This document shows positions 25,718 through 33,603 of a DNA stretch of 64,000 bases, in pieces. Location: the NCBI GenBank assembly GCA_965248605.1, contig CBDFJV010000007.1, forward strand, positions 620,001-684,000. The letters are read 5' to 3'. The stretch comes from CAUZJF01 sp965248605 (lineage in GTDB: Bacteria; Chloroflexota; Dehalococcoidia; Lucifugimonadales; CAUZJF01). The translations under genes were made by a program, and so were the position numbers. The notes under the pieces are model-generated. The model saw nothing but the letters and a program-made list of their open reading frames with translations. It was not told the DNA's origin and did not search any database. Numbering within the stretch: position 1 is the first letter of the stretch; each line of letters starts with the position of its first letter.

Positions 25718-26581
25718 ATGATCAAACTTGGCTGCCTTGTCGATCCGGCGATCCGCCGGAGGGAACGCGACCGCGAAGATCTGGTCTCGGTCGAGGAGTT
25801 CGTGAAGTTTGCTCACGGGCTGAGGCTAGACACGATCGACTTTCATCTATTCAATGTGTCGTTGGACCACGAGGAGTTGTTCAGCCTCAAGCGACTGTCC
25901 CACAGGTACGGGCTGCCGATCAGCTATATTGGCCGCGGCGGTGGGCTCTTCGGACACGAGATCCAGCCAGGACGAGTGACGGTTGAGATGGCGTGTCGGG
26001 AGGTCGACGGCGCCCTCACTATCGGCGCTCCGATGACACGACTGCGGATCGGCGGTCCGCCGCTGGCCAGGACACCCGAAGGCGAGCTCATCGAGGAGTA
26101 TTGGCCGGGCATGATCGAACGCCTCCAGCAGATCTGCGACTACGCGGCCGGGAAGGGGGTGCTTGTCGGGGTGCAGAACCACGACAGCGGGGCGCCGATC
26201 TGTACCGCCGACGACGTGCTCCGGATGATCTCGGAGGTCGGCCGCGAGAACTTCGCGTACATCATGGACTGCGGCCAGTGGATGGGATCTCCTGGCGGCA
26301 ACCCGATAGGCGAGATCGACCCGGACGTGGACATCTACGCCTACATGGAACGCGTCGCGCCGTACGCGTCGTGTGTCCGGGCCAAGATCTACCGCATCGA
26401 CGATGGCTACGAGGAGTGGATCGACTACGACCGCATCATTCGTATTCTGAAGGACGTTGGCTACAACGGGGCGATCTCTATGGTCTTCGAGCTGGAGCCC
26501 GACACCAAGGCTAGTACGCCCGACGCGGTCCGGATGGCGACGGCGCATTTGCGGGAGCTTCTAGCAAAATACGGGGTGTGA
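25718..26581 (+). CDS. Sugar phosphate isomerase/epimerase family protein
   Basis: A 287-aa TIM-barrel protein of the xylose-isomerase-like (AP endonuclease 2) fold. Motifs include MIKLGCLVDPAI at strand 1, RLRIGGPPLA, VLVGVQNHDSGAPICTADD and FAYIMDCGQWMGSPGG, then MVFELEPDTK at the last strand. Metal-binding residues are expected at His (NHDSG), Asp (MDCGQ) and Glu (FELEP). Such enzymes isomerise or epimerise keto-sugars or inositols; the substrate is unknown. There is no operon partner on this strand. Confidence 0.8.
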   Translation: MIKLGCLVDPAIRRRERDREDLVSVEEFVKFAHGLRLDTIDFHLFNVSLDHEELFSLKRLSHRYGLPISYIGRGGGLFGHEIQPGRVTVEMACREVDGALTIGAPMTRLRIGGPPLARTPEGELIEEYWPGMIERLQQICDYAAGKGVLVGVQNHDSGAPICTADDVLRMISEVGRENFAYIMDCGQWMGSPGGNPIGEIDPDVDIYAYMERVAPYASCVRAKIYRIDDGYEEWIDYDRIIRILKDVGYNGAISMVFELEPDTKASTPDAVRMATAHLRELLAKYGV

Positions 26582-26614
26582 GGCAGGCCACCATCTTGCC
26601 TGTAGGTTCGCATT

Positions 26615-27214
26615 TCACACATTGTAATCTTTCGTATCAGCCACTTGGTTATAGTCGGCACGTGACAGCCAATGGCACCAGACCGACGAACCTGGTACCC
26701 CAAGCCGTAGCCTTTGTCGCCCACTGCGCCAACCAGCCACTTCGACCTTCTTAAACTGCTGTGACTTAACTACGTATTCGAGTGCCGGGCTCAGGTCGGT
26801 ATCTGTGGAGAACATGATGCCCGTGTCGTATCGGTCGGAAAGTGTGCAGAAATCGATCGCGAGGAGCACATCGATTCCCTTTTCCTGCTCTTTCTCATGG
26901 GGCCAATTCTTGGGATATCGGAGGGGACGCGCAATTACTGTAACGCCTTTTGCTTGCCAGCCTGAGGTCTGTCTCATATGTGCCGAGTATGCCTTGGGAG
27001 ATTTCGTGGCGTCAGGCTTTCCGGTATAGATACGGACTTCTTGTAAGGTGCGTGATGTGCCAGGTTTCCCCCTCTGAGTGAGCAGTTCCCCTAGTGCCAA
27101 GGGATCAAACTGCCCGTGAACATGATAGTCGGCCCTGTTGAAGAAAGCGTTGCGAGCTCCGTGGTAGACGTTTTGTGCATCGATGAAGACTATGACTTTC
27201 TGGCCGCTCGGCAT
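26615..27214 (-). CDS. NYN (PIN-like) domain protein, putative RNase
   Basis: Begins MPSGQKVIVFIDAQNVYHGA at 27214; the further in-frame ATG at 27295 would precede the predicted transcription start. The NYN core is FIDAQN (first Asp), a central EQEKGIDVLLAIDF (second Asp) and IMFSTDTDLSPALEYVV (third Asp pair), the arrangement of acidic residues in LabA/NYN nucleases. Length about 199 aa. It most likely cleaves RNA. A promoter with an overlapping palindrome and a terminator-like hairpin precede the coding region, so expression seems tightly controlled. Some NYN genes belong to defence islands, but no partner gene is next to it. Confidence 0.85.
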   Translation of the reverse strand: MPSGQKVIVFIDAQNVYHGARNAFFNRADYHVHGQFDPLALGELLTQRGKPGTSRTLQEVRIYTGKPDATKSPKAYSAHMRQTSGWQAKGVTVIARPLRYPKNWPHEKEQEKGIDVLLAIDFCTLSDRYDTGIMFSTDTDLSPALEYVVKSQQFKKVEVAGWRSGRQRLRLGVPGSSVWCHWLSRADYNQVADTKDYNV

Positions 27215-27226
27215 GAAAACGTTCCC

Positions 27227-27280
27227 AAAAAAAATAAGCCCCACCAGTTCCTCTTCCCGCAGGAGGAGTAAACGGTGGGG
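27227..27280 (-). terminator. Terminator-like hairpin in the leader of the NYN gene
   Basis: On the minus strand CCCCACC and GGTGGGG pair across a 28-base inner part that itself can pair CTCCTC with GAAGAG-like sequence, and the stem is followed by CTTATTTTTTTT. It lies between the predicted transcription start (about 27288) and the start codon at 27214, so it could act as an attenuator. It could also end a transcript from further upstream. Confidence 0.65.
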
Positions 27281-27295
27281 AGAATTCCTGTTCAC

Positions 27296-27338
27296 ACTAT
27301 ATTACCACTACGTTTAATGTCAAGGCCTTGACATTAAA
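27296..27338 (-). promoter_or_regulatory. Promoter overlapped by a 26-bp perfect palindrome
   Basis: TTTAATGTCAAGG-CCTTGACATTAAA (27313-27338) is a perfect palindrome. On the minus strand its right arm contains a -35 box TTGACA (27323-27318), and 16 bases later lies TATAGT (27301-27296), a near-consensus -10 box. A repressor bound to the palindrome would block RNA polymerase. It drives the NYN gene. Confidence 0.75.
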
Positions 27339-27379
27339 ACCTGAGTCTTAAACCCATGCTAGTCTTGTCAATATTTTTC

Positions 27380-28258
27380 TTACTCCCTGGCCCAGCGGTG
27401 GGGTAGCTCTCTCAGACGCTCGAGTCCCAGCTCGGTGCACATCCTGACGAATTCGTCTCTCGGCGCACCGCGCCACTCCAGGTCGGCCAGAGACTCCTGC
27501 AGCGGGACGTCCGTTCGCAAGGTCGTCAGCTCTCGATAGAGCAGCGCGTCGGTGTGGTGCTCCCTCAAGTTGGCTGCCATGGAGTTAGCTCCGCGAGGAC
27601 TCACGTCCCACACCAGTGGGTTCTCGGGAATGTCCTCGATGCGGAGGTATCGAGCCAATACCTGGGAGGCCGACTTGGCGCCCCATCTTGGAACGCCGGG
27701 GATGCCGTCGGCCGAGTCGCCGACCAGAGCGAGGTAGTCGGGGATAGACCGGGGCAGGACTCCGAACTTGCCGACGACACCTGACTCGTTCAGGGTGATC
27801 TCCCGGCGCCTGTCGAGGCATACGACGCGATTACCGATGACCATCTGAGTGAGGTCCTTGTCGGGGGAGCAGACCACGATCTGGTCCACGTCGTCAGAGT
27901 CTTGCCACCTTCTTGCGGCAGTCGCGATGGCGTCGTCGGCCTCGAACTCCACCATCGGCCAGACGACGAGGCCTAGAGACGAAGCGGCGGCTTCCGCCAG
28001 GTCGAACTGCGCCAGCAGGTCTTCCGGGACTCCCGCGCCCGTCTTGTACCCGGCGAACATGTCGTTGCGAAACGACTCGATGACGTGATCGAAGGCGCAC
28101 GCCACATGGGCTACGTCGGGTTCTCGCAGCAGTAGAAGCAGTGTATTCACGAGCCCGCGCACGGCGCCGACGGACCTGCCGTCCGGTGCGACGGCCGGCG
28201 GAGCGCCGTAGTACGCCCGAAACAGCTCGTAGGTGCCGTCGACGAGATGGACCTTCAT
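27380..28258 (-). CDS. 5'-3' exonuclease (PolA N-terminal / FEN-like domain)
   Basis: A 292-aa stand-alone flap-endonuclease domain: MKVHLVDGTYELFRAYYGAP with the first Asp, FRNDMFAGYKTG, the acidic cluster FEADDAIATAARRW, VVCSPDKDLTQMV and the helix-hairpin-helix loop LVGDSADGIPGVPRWGAKSA. No polymerase domain is attached, so this is the separate exonuclease used in RNA-primer removal or repair. A full PolA may exist elsewhere in the genome. Confidence 0.93.
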   Translation of the reverse strand: MKVHLVDGTYELFRAYYGAPPAVAPDGRSVGAVRGLVNTLLLLLREPDVAHVACAFDHVIESFRNDMFAGYKTGAGVPEDLLAQFDLAEAAASSLGLVVWPMVEFEADDAIATAARRWQDSDDVDQIVVCSPDKDLTQMVIGNRVVCLDRRREITLNESGVVGKFGVLPRSIPDYLALVGDSADGIPGVPRWGAKSASQVLARYLRIEDIPENPLVWDVSPRGANSMAANLREHHTDALLYRELTTLRTDVPLQESLADLEWRGAPRDEFVRMCTELGLERLRELPHRWARE

Positions 28259-28312
28259 GCGCGCCGTTCCACTCGATAGCCCAAGCGTCTCGCCTCGTCT
28301 GTGCCCGACGCG

Positions 28313-29773
28313 CTACTGGGAAGTTCGCTGTTGCAGGGCAAGGCGGAGATGGCCCAACTGGTCCTCACTGGCGGGGTGGTACCCATAGCAAGCCCTGTCG
28401 AAGAGATAGGTTGCCAGCCTGGCGAGCTCAGGGGTCACGACCCTTGTCAGAGGTCCCTGGAACTCGACGGTAGTCTGGTGGTTCGACCGCGCCTGCCCTT
28501 TCTGCTCCGCCATTTTGAGGAGTCGATAGTAAATCTGGAAGACCTCGACGATCCCTGGAGGCCCGTCAGGCGGCTGCATGCCCTTGCGTCTGCGCCCCCT
28601 GAAGCGGTCTGGCAGGATCTTCCACAGCAGGTTGCCAAAGTCCGAGGCGTAGTCGGCGTCGGTATCGACCGCCTCGCGATGGGCGTGCCCCGGCCCGCGT
28701 TCCCGACCAACGATCTTGCGAATTGCCAGGAACATGATGACGAGCCCGCCGACCACCAGCAACGCGATGGAGGCCCACTGCAGGAACGCGGCGAAGTCGA
28801 AGCCGATCCCGGCCGATGGCTCCGGCATCTGTTCTTCGGTTGTAGTTAGAAACTCGAAGTCAGGCACTTCCGCGAGCTCGAATCCGGGCTCCGAGGAGTT
28901 CGCGAAGCCACCCCCTGCCGGCTCTACGTCGAACTCTCTCCCGAAGAGGTCCTCTACCCCCCCGAATATCAGAGTGAACACGAGCGCCACCGGCGCCAGG
29001 ACTACCAGGAGGGCGCCTTTGAGCACGAAGCCGAGTACGGTTGAAATCGGGTCGGTGACGTAGGAAAGTATGTCCCTTGACACGACGGTGAACATCGCAC
29101 CGATGAGGGTCATCGCGACAATCATGCCGCCGATGATTCGGGGCCACGCCTTCGCCTTTGCAGACCGAGTGGCGCGAAGTGTACCCACGCTGAGACCGGC
29201 GAGCCCGGCGCCGAAGAAGATGAACACCAGCGATCCGATGCCGAGGTCGTACTCGAGTGCGGAATCGAGCATCAGGGCAACGGCGAGTATTACGATGCCA
29301 AGGCTGAAGCTGATGCCCAGATTTCGGGACGGGTCCGCTGCGATGGCGATGGTAATCCCACGGACCCACACGCCGATCCCAATCAGTATCCCTCCAATGG
29401 CTCTGAAGCCGTAGGGGTCGGGCTCAGAGGAAGAAACCAGCTTGCTCATCCACGCGAAGTCGAAACCTAGACCTGGCTCCACCTGTGTGGCGACGACGAG
29501 GTACATGAAAAAGGCACCGAGGAGCGTCACTCCGAGGTAGAGGGCCTCGATGGCCGCAACGTCGGTAGGGATGAGGCGAGCCGCCGCCACGCCCAGGCCA
29601 AGGATCAGCAGCACGGCAAGCCAGCCCAATGGGCTGCCGTCCTTTTCTAGCACAGCCCCAACGATGGCGAATGCGCCGTAAAGCCAAGCGCTCTCCGCGA
29701 GGACTATGGCCCCGAGGACGGCGTTATCCCGCGACAGCCTCAGTGGGTTCTTCAACGTCTGCGACAGCTTCAC
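28313..29773 (-). CDS. DUF4129-domain membrane protein
   Basis: A 486-aa protein with about ten membrane helices up to residue 260, then a Gly/Glu/Pro-rich stretch, one further helix near residue 335 and a cytoplasmic C-terminal domain with the DUF4129 pattern (YYRLLKMAEQKGQAR, ELARLATYLFDRACYGYH). DUF4129 proteins usually sit with DUF58, MoxR and transglutaminase genes. Here only the DUF58 gene is adjacent, overlapping by 50 bases. The role is unproven; the cluster is often tied to assembly or processing of surface proteins. Confidence 0.75.
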   Translation of the reverse strand: MKLSQTLKNPLRLSRDNAVLGAIVLAESAWLYGAFAIVGAVLEKDGSPLGWLAVLLILGLGVAAARLIPTDVAAIEALYLGVTLLGAFFMYLVVATQVEPGLGFDFAWMSKLVSSSEPDPYGFRAIGGILIGIGVWVRGITIAIAADPSRNLGISFSLGIVILAVALMLDSALEYDLGIGSLVFIFFGAGLAGLSVGTLRATRSAKAKAWPRIIGGMIVAMTLIGAMFTVVSRDILSYVTDPISTVLGFVLKGALLVVLAPVALVFTLIFGGVEDLFGREFDVEPAGGGFANSSEPGFELAEVPDFEFLTTTEEQMPEPSAGIGFDFAAFLQWASIALLVVGGLVIMFLAIRKIVGRERGPGHAHREAVDTDADYASDFGNLLWKILPDRFRGRRRKGMQPPDGPPGIVEVFQIYYRLLKMAEQKGQARSNHQTTVEFQGPLTRVVTPELARLATYLFDRACYGYHPASEDQLGHLRLALQQRTSQ

Positions 29774-30989
29774 TCGACTCCTCTAGGTCGATCAGGTACT
29801 GGTATAGCTCGTGAACGATGATACCCTCGCCGAGGTCCGGACACTCCTCTTCTCCGACGTACATCACGACGATCTTGAACCCTCTTTTTTTCAGGTCGGT
29901 GAGAGTCCCAACAAACTCCGGCGGCACGAACGCAGTCGCCACCACCAGGGTCGACCCCATCGGGAACCGGCGGGCGTGCTCCGGCAGCACGCTGTACATC
30001 GGGGCAATGGCGAACGACCGGACTATGGCGAGCGCTCCCAGGACGGCGCCCAGCTGATCAGGGCCGCGGCCCGTAGGGACGGCCAGTGGATTGTGACCGA
30101 CGACGGGCATGTCGTTGGTGAAGAGTCCGAGCATGTATTCCTGCTCAGCGGCGTAGCTGGCCATCGAAGCGGCCGCGACAATGATGCGTTCCAGAGTAGA
30201 AGGGGCGTACGTAGCCCAGTGTGGGGAGGTCGTGTCTACGGCCATGACGAGGATGACCGTCGTGTGGGAGCTTGGCTCGTACGTCCGGACCTGGAGCTTC
30301 TGCATGCGGGCCGTCGCTTTCCAGTCGACGGTCTTGAGCGGGTCACCGAGCTGGTAGTCGCGGATGCCGGAGGGCCTCGAAGGGTCCTGGTATATCCGGA
30401 GTCCTGTACGTACCTCACCGAGGGGCCGCCCCGGCGGGACCCCCAGCTCCTCAAGAGGCACGACCCTCGGGTACACCAGCACATCTTCGCTGTCGAATAA
30501 TCTCTCCTTGTTTCCCAGAAATCCGAAAGGGTCTCCGCTTTCAAGCTGCGCCGGCCCAAGCGTGAACAGGCCGCGGCTAACGCACTGAATACGGTAGTCC
30601 CAACTGACCCTCTCGTACCACGCGATGGACGTCACTTGCCGGATGGTTTGAGTCTGGATAATGCGTTTATCCACGTCGCCGTCGCCCTCTATCAGGTCCA
30701 GATGGTCCGGAACCGTGTCTCTGATCCTGACCCACGGGAGAGGAACGATTTTCTTATTGGTCAGTATCGTTGACATGCCAAGCTCTTCGCCGGCGAAGGT
30801 CCTAGGCTGGCTGAATTCCCTCTCATAGGACAACTCTTCGAGGGCCACTCGGTTCCAGAACCAGGCGATGCCCGTCGCAATCAAGCCCATCACTCCGAAT
30901 GCAATGACGATACCCTGAGGAATCAGGATGCCGACAAGCCCGACAATGCCGAAGAAATACAGCTGTATCGAGAAACGGCTGGTAGGCAA
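29724..30989 (-). CDS. DUF58 domain-containing membrane protein
   Basis: A 421-aa protein with two helices at the N-terminus (residues 8-45), a beta-rich middle, and the DUF58 signature RPSGIRDYQLGDPLKTVDWK followed by ATARMQKLQVRTYEP, which leads into a von Willebrand A-like domain with VILVMAVDTT. DUF58 proteins are the usual partners of MoxR ATPases, which are not in the window. The DUF4129 gene overlaps its 3' end, so the two are co-transcribed. Confidence 0.85.
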   Translation of the reverse strand: MPTSRFSIQLYFFGIVGLVGILIPQGIVIAFGVMGLIATGIAWFWNRVALEELSYEREFSQPRTFAGEELGMSTILTNKKIVPLPWVRIRDTVPDHLDLIEGDGDVDKRIIQTQTIRQVTSIAWYERVSWDYRIQCVSRGLFTLGPAQLESGDPFGFLGNKERLFDSEDVLVYPRVVPLEELGVPPGRPLGEVRTGLRIYQDPSRPSGIRDYQLGDPLKTVDWKATARMQKLQVRTYEPSSHTTVILVMAVDTTSPHWATYAPSTLERIIVAAASMASYAAEQEYMLGLFTNDMPVVGHNPLAVPTGRGPDQLGAVLGALAIVRSFAIAPMYSVLPEHARRFPMGSTLVVATAFVPPEFVGTLTDLKKRGFKIVVMYVGEEECPDLGEGIIVHELYQYLIDLEESSEAVADVEEPTEAVAG

Positions 30990-31012
30990 GGCTTACTCGC
31001 GATATAAGAAAT

Positions 31013-31032
31013 GGGGAGTTCTGGAACTCCCC
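31013..31032. repeat. Inverted repeat upstream of the DUF58 gene
   Basis: GGGGAGTTC-TG-GAACTCCCC gives a 9-bp perfect stem. It lies 24 bases upstream of the DUF58 start on the minus strand. It could be a terminator for upstream transcription or an operator; the flanks are A/T-rich on both sides. Confidence 0.5.
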
Positions 31033-31216
31033 TTCAAATAGAATCAGGTTTACAAGACGGAGGCTTTGGTTTCCATTCTACCTGAAATACGCCTGGCGCC
31101 ATAGGCCTGCCTCTCGGCAGGTGACATTGCCCGACGACCGAAGCACCCACATCCGCTCATGCTGAGCCCGTCGAAGCACTCGGTGGAAACGAGGCGCATT
31201 GGACGAGCAGCGACGG

Positions 31217-31552
31217 TCAGTCGTCGTGATTAGGGCGGGGGACCAGATTGCGGCTAAACATGAACACGGTCATGCCACCAAGCAACGACATCGCCAGGAC
31301 GATCAGCCGCGAGGTGAGGGTCCACTCCCGTGAAAGGACGGTTATGGCGGCGCCAAAGCCGACCCCTACTGCCAGGCCCAAGGCCAGGGCGAAGGCTAAG
31401 AACCCGAGCGGCGGCAGCTTGGTGAAGCTCACGCTCGCCAACGTAGCGCCGCAGCTAGGGCACGCGACGCCCAGCGGACGCAGGTGTAACGACACACTGT
31501 TGTAACGTATGGGCGTCGAGCAGTTGGGACACTCGTTGCTTTTACTGACCAT
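31217..31552 (-). CDS. Zinc-ribbon protein with two membrane helices
   Basis: A 111-aa protein: an N-terminal zinc ribbon (CPNC and CPSCGA, 21 residues apart) and two helices (LGFLAFALALGLAVGVGFGA and LIVLAMSLLGGMTVFMFSR), with a short basic-acidic tail. Topology puts the ribbon in the cytoplasm. Similar zinc-ribbon membrane proteins are common in this phylum, function unknown. Upstream lies about 400 bases of non-coding DNA. Confidence 0.75.
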   Translation of the reverse strand: MVSKSNECPNCSTPIRYNSVSLHLRPLGVACPSCGATLASVSFTKLPPLGFLAFALALGLAVGVGFGAAITVLSREWTLTSRLIVLAMSLLGGMTVFMFSRNLVPRPNHDD

Positions 31553-31948
31553 CGGCCGAAACTCGACTTAGTCTCGTGTCAATTCTATGTAGCATGTGGC
31601 GTAGGGAGAAGCCCGTCTGAGGTCATTTTCACGATGAAAAGCCCGGCTATCGGAAGAAGTCCCTATCCGTCCAAGGTTCTGGATTCCGGCTTTCGCCGGA
31701 ATGACGGAGTGTTTCTCCCCGATGGGCTCGGGATCTTCGACAATCTACCTCCGGCGGCGGGGGAAGAGGTAAGACTCCCGCCCCCTCACGTAGGGTTTCT
31801 GTACCAATGGCCGGAACTCCGGGGCGAGCTCTTAGATTCCTCACTACGTTCGGAATGACAGTGGCTCGGGTCGGTTGCCACGCGAACTCGTGCATTGTAG
31901 TCTTGGCCACGGTTTTGCCTTGCGCCGAAGACAGAAATCCGCGACGCT
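31553..31948. other. Non-coding stretch with REP-like DNA
   Basis: No convincing gene. It holds REP-like sequence (GGATTCCGGCTTTCGCCGG near 31681) and a second copy-like piece (GATTCCTCACTACGTTCGGA near 31834). Open frames here have no protein-like pattern. Confidence 0.6.
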
Positions 31949-32380
31949 ATGTCGATGCGAGGTACAAAGACGCTGGTCTTGGTCCTGGTGGCAGCGGGTG
32001 CGCTGCTGTCGGTCGGCTCAGTGACCTTGTGGAATGCTGTCGTGGACGTCACCAGCCCGGATGAGGAGTCGCCCAGGGACACCGAATTCTCCGGGACGGG
32101 CTCGTACCTGATCGGTCCCGATATCGAGCCCGGCGTCTACCATTCGACCTCGACCAACGCAAGCTGCCGGTGGACCGTGTACTCGAGAGGAGTGACGGTC
32201 CGAACCGGAGAAGGAAGCGGTTTTCACGAGGCCGAGGTGGCGCCGCACTACTCGAGCTTCGACACACGCAGCTGCGGATCCTGGAGGCTCTTTGTCGAGC
32301 CGGTCGCCGATCAGGGCAAGTCCACAAACTCGTCGAGCTCCGCGGGCGTCGACCGTTCGATCGACAGCGTCGCACCTTGA
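31949..32380 (+). CDS. Secreted protein, unknown family
   Basis: A 143-aa protein with a signal peptide or anchor (TLVLVLVAAGALLSVGSVTL) and a small ectodomain with a probable disulfide (NASCRW and TRSCGSW). The segment GSYLIGPDIEPGVYHST resembles a repeat unit in many small secreted bacterial proteins that bear PG.Y patterns. Its end overlaps the convergent archaellin-like gene by 70 bases, so the last residues (SSSAGVDRSIDSVAP) may not be conserved. No further function can be read. Confidence 0.65.
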   Translation: MSMRGTKTLVLVLVAAGALLSVGSVTLWNAVVDVTSPDEESPRDTEFSGTGSYLIGPDIEPGVYHSTSTNASCRWTVYSRGVTVRTGEGSGFHEAEVAPHYSSFDTRSCGSWRLFVEPVADQGKSTNSSSSAGVDRSIDSVAP

Positions 32381-32949
32381 TCGGGGCCGACCGTTATCTT
32401 GAACTTTTTCGAGGGCCCGAGGGGTGGGTCGAGGCGACTGAGGTCGATGCCGATCTCGACTAGCTCGCCCGGGTTAACCAGCGGCCCGAATCCAGTCAGC
32501 CACGTCGCGGTCCAGTCGTCGGTGTCGAAACGGACTATTTGGTCCACGTCGAGGTAGCTTATTATCGTGCGTTCTTTCGCCAGGTAGACCCCGTCGGTCC
32601 CACGCGCGATAACCTGGACCTGGAAGCTGATCCGCTCCAGGGCCGTGGTGGTGTCGTTGGCTTCCCCGACCGCCGCTCCCCTTATGTTCATTGTCGCCGA
32701 GGCTTCTCTGAGCCCGCTCACGATCGCGCCTCTGCTTTGCTCGGAGGCCAGCACGCCGGTGGTTAGGACCGCGTAGGCGAATATCGCGCTGAGGGTCACA
32801 AACGCGATCAGGATGACCGTGGTCTCGACGGCCGAGAACCCGGCCTCGTTCGCCCACACTCCAGTCACCCGGAACCCGTCAGGTCTACGACTATATTCAA
32901 TGGACGCTGGTCGCCTGCCTATGGCCGCTTTATCGATCATGGTATTCAT
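32311..32949 (-). CDS. Archaellin-like protein (copy 1)
   Basis: A 212-aa protein with a class III (type IV pilin-like) signal: ANEAG, then FSAVETTVILIAFVTLSAIF as the hydrophobic helix, and the archaellin continuation TTGVLASEQSRGAIVSGLRE. Cleavage after the Gly by a prepilin-type peptidase is expected. The remaining 150 residues are beta-rich and end in TPAELDEFVDLP, as the other copies end in TPAELTRVIDLQ. Diverged from the two other archaellin-like genes (34783-36202). Archaellins polymerise into a rotating archaeal-type filament. Confidence 0.85.
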   Translation of the reverse strand: MNTMIDKAAIGRRPASIEYSRRPDGFRVTGVWANEAGFSAVETTVILIAFVTLSAIFAYAVLTTGVLASEQSRGAIVSGLREASATMNIRGAAVGEANDTTTALERISFQVQVIARGTDGVYLAKERTIISYLDVDQIVRFDTDDWTATWLTGFGPLVNPGELVEIGIDLSRLDPPLGPSKKFKITVGPDQGATLSIERSTPAELDEFVDLP

Positions 32950-33041
32950 TCTACGTGCCGGATGTAGCTGTCAGCCCTGACCGTACCATATAGGCTTACC
33001 AGAGGAGATAGCGGTCGAACGGCCCATAAAAGCCGAAATCG

Positions 33042-33603
33042 GGCTTTGCACCAAAAGTCGTCTTGCGGAGCCGTGGTTCGACGGGCTCACCACGAGCGGT
33101 TTGGTGGGCTCTCAAGTAAATGCTCGGTTTTTGAGGGCCTTGCGGGAGCGCCAGGGCAGGCGCGGGGGCACTGCCCCTACGTATGCAGCAAGCGAGTTGC
33201 TTTCATACGTTCAGCCCGCCCTGCGGATGTATGGTTGCGCACTTTCAGCTTGCGGTTGTATCTAATTACCGTGGGTCAAATCCCCCCAACCCCCCTTTTC
33301 AAAGGGGGGACAGAGCCGGACCTCACGAGCGGTTCGGTGGGCTCTCAAGTAAATGCTCGGTTTTTGAGGGCCTTGCGGGAGCGCCAGGGCAGGCACGGGG
33401 GCACTGCCCCTACGTATGCAGCAAGCGAGTTGCTTTCATACGTCTCGTCCGCCCTGCGGATGTATGGTTGCGCACTTTCAGCTTGCGGTTGTATCTAATT
33501 ACCGTGGGTCAAATCCCCCCAATCCCCCTTTTCAAAGGGGGGACAGAGCCGGACCTCACGAGCGGTTCGGTGGGCTCTCAAGTGACTGCTCGGTTTCTGA
33601 GGG
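33042..33603. repeat. Two tandem 233-bp repeats plus a partial third
   Basis: CACGAGCGGT starts at 33091, 33324 and 33557, an exact 233-base period; units one and two are nearly identical and the third stops after 40 bases. The left end (GGCTTTGCAC at 33042) is the inverted-repeat end of the MITE-like family at 13258 and 19614, but the matching right end is missing. Each unit also holds CCCCCCTTTTCAAAGGGGGG-type hairpins. Between 32950 and 33577 there is no gene. The repeat runs into the 3' end of the gene at 33578. Confidence 0.9.

Noticed and set aside
25054..25725. 223-aa minus-strand frame over the Crp fragment
   Set aside because: Out of frame with the HTH and rich in Arg/Gly; shadow of the true fragment at 25338-25700.
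33042..33603. Repeated open frames (e.g. 33046-33498, 33183-33734) as genes
   Set aside because: They translate the 233-bp repeat units and contain REP-type DNA; no protein family fits.
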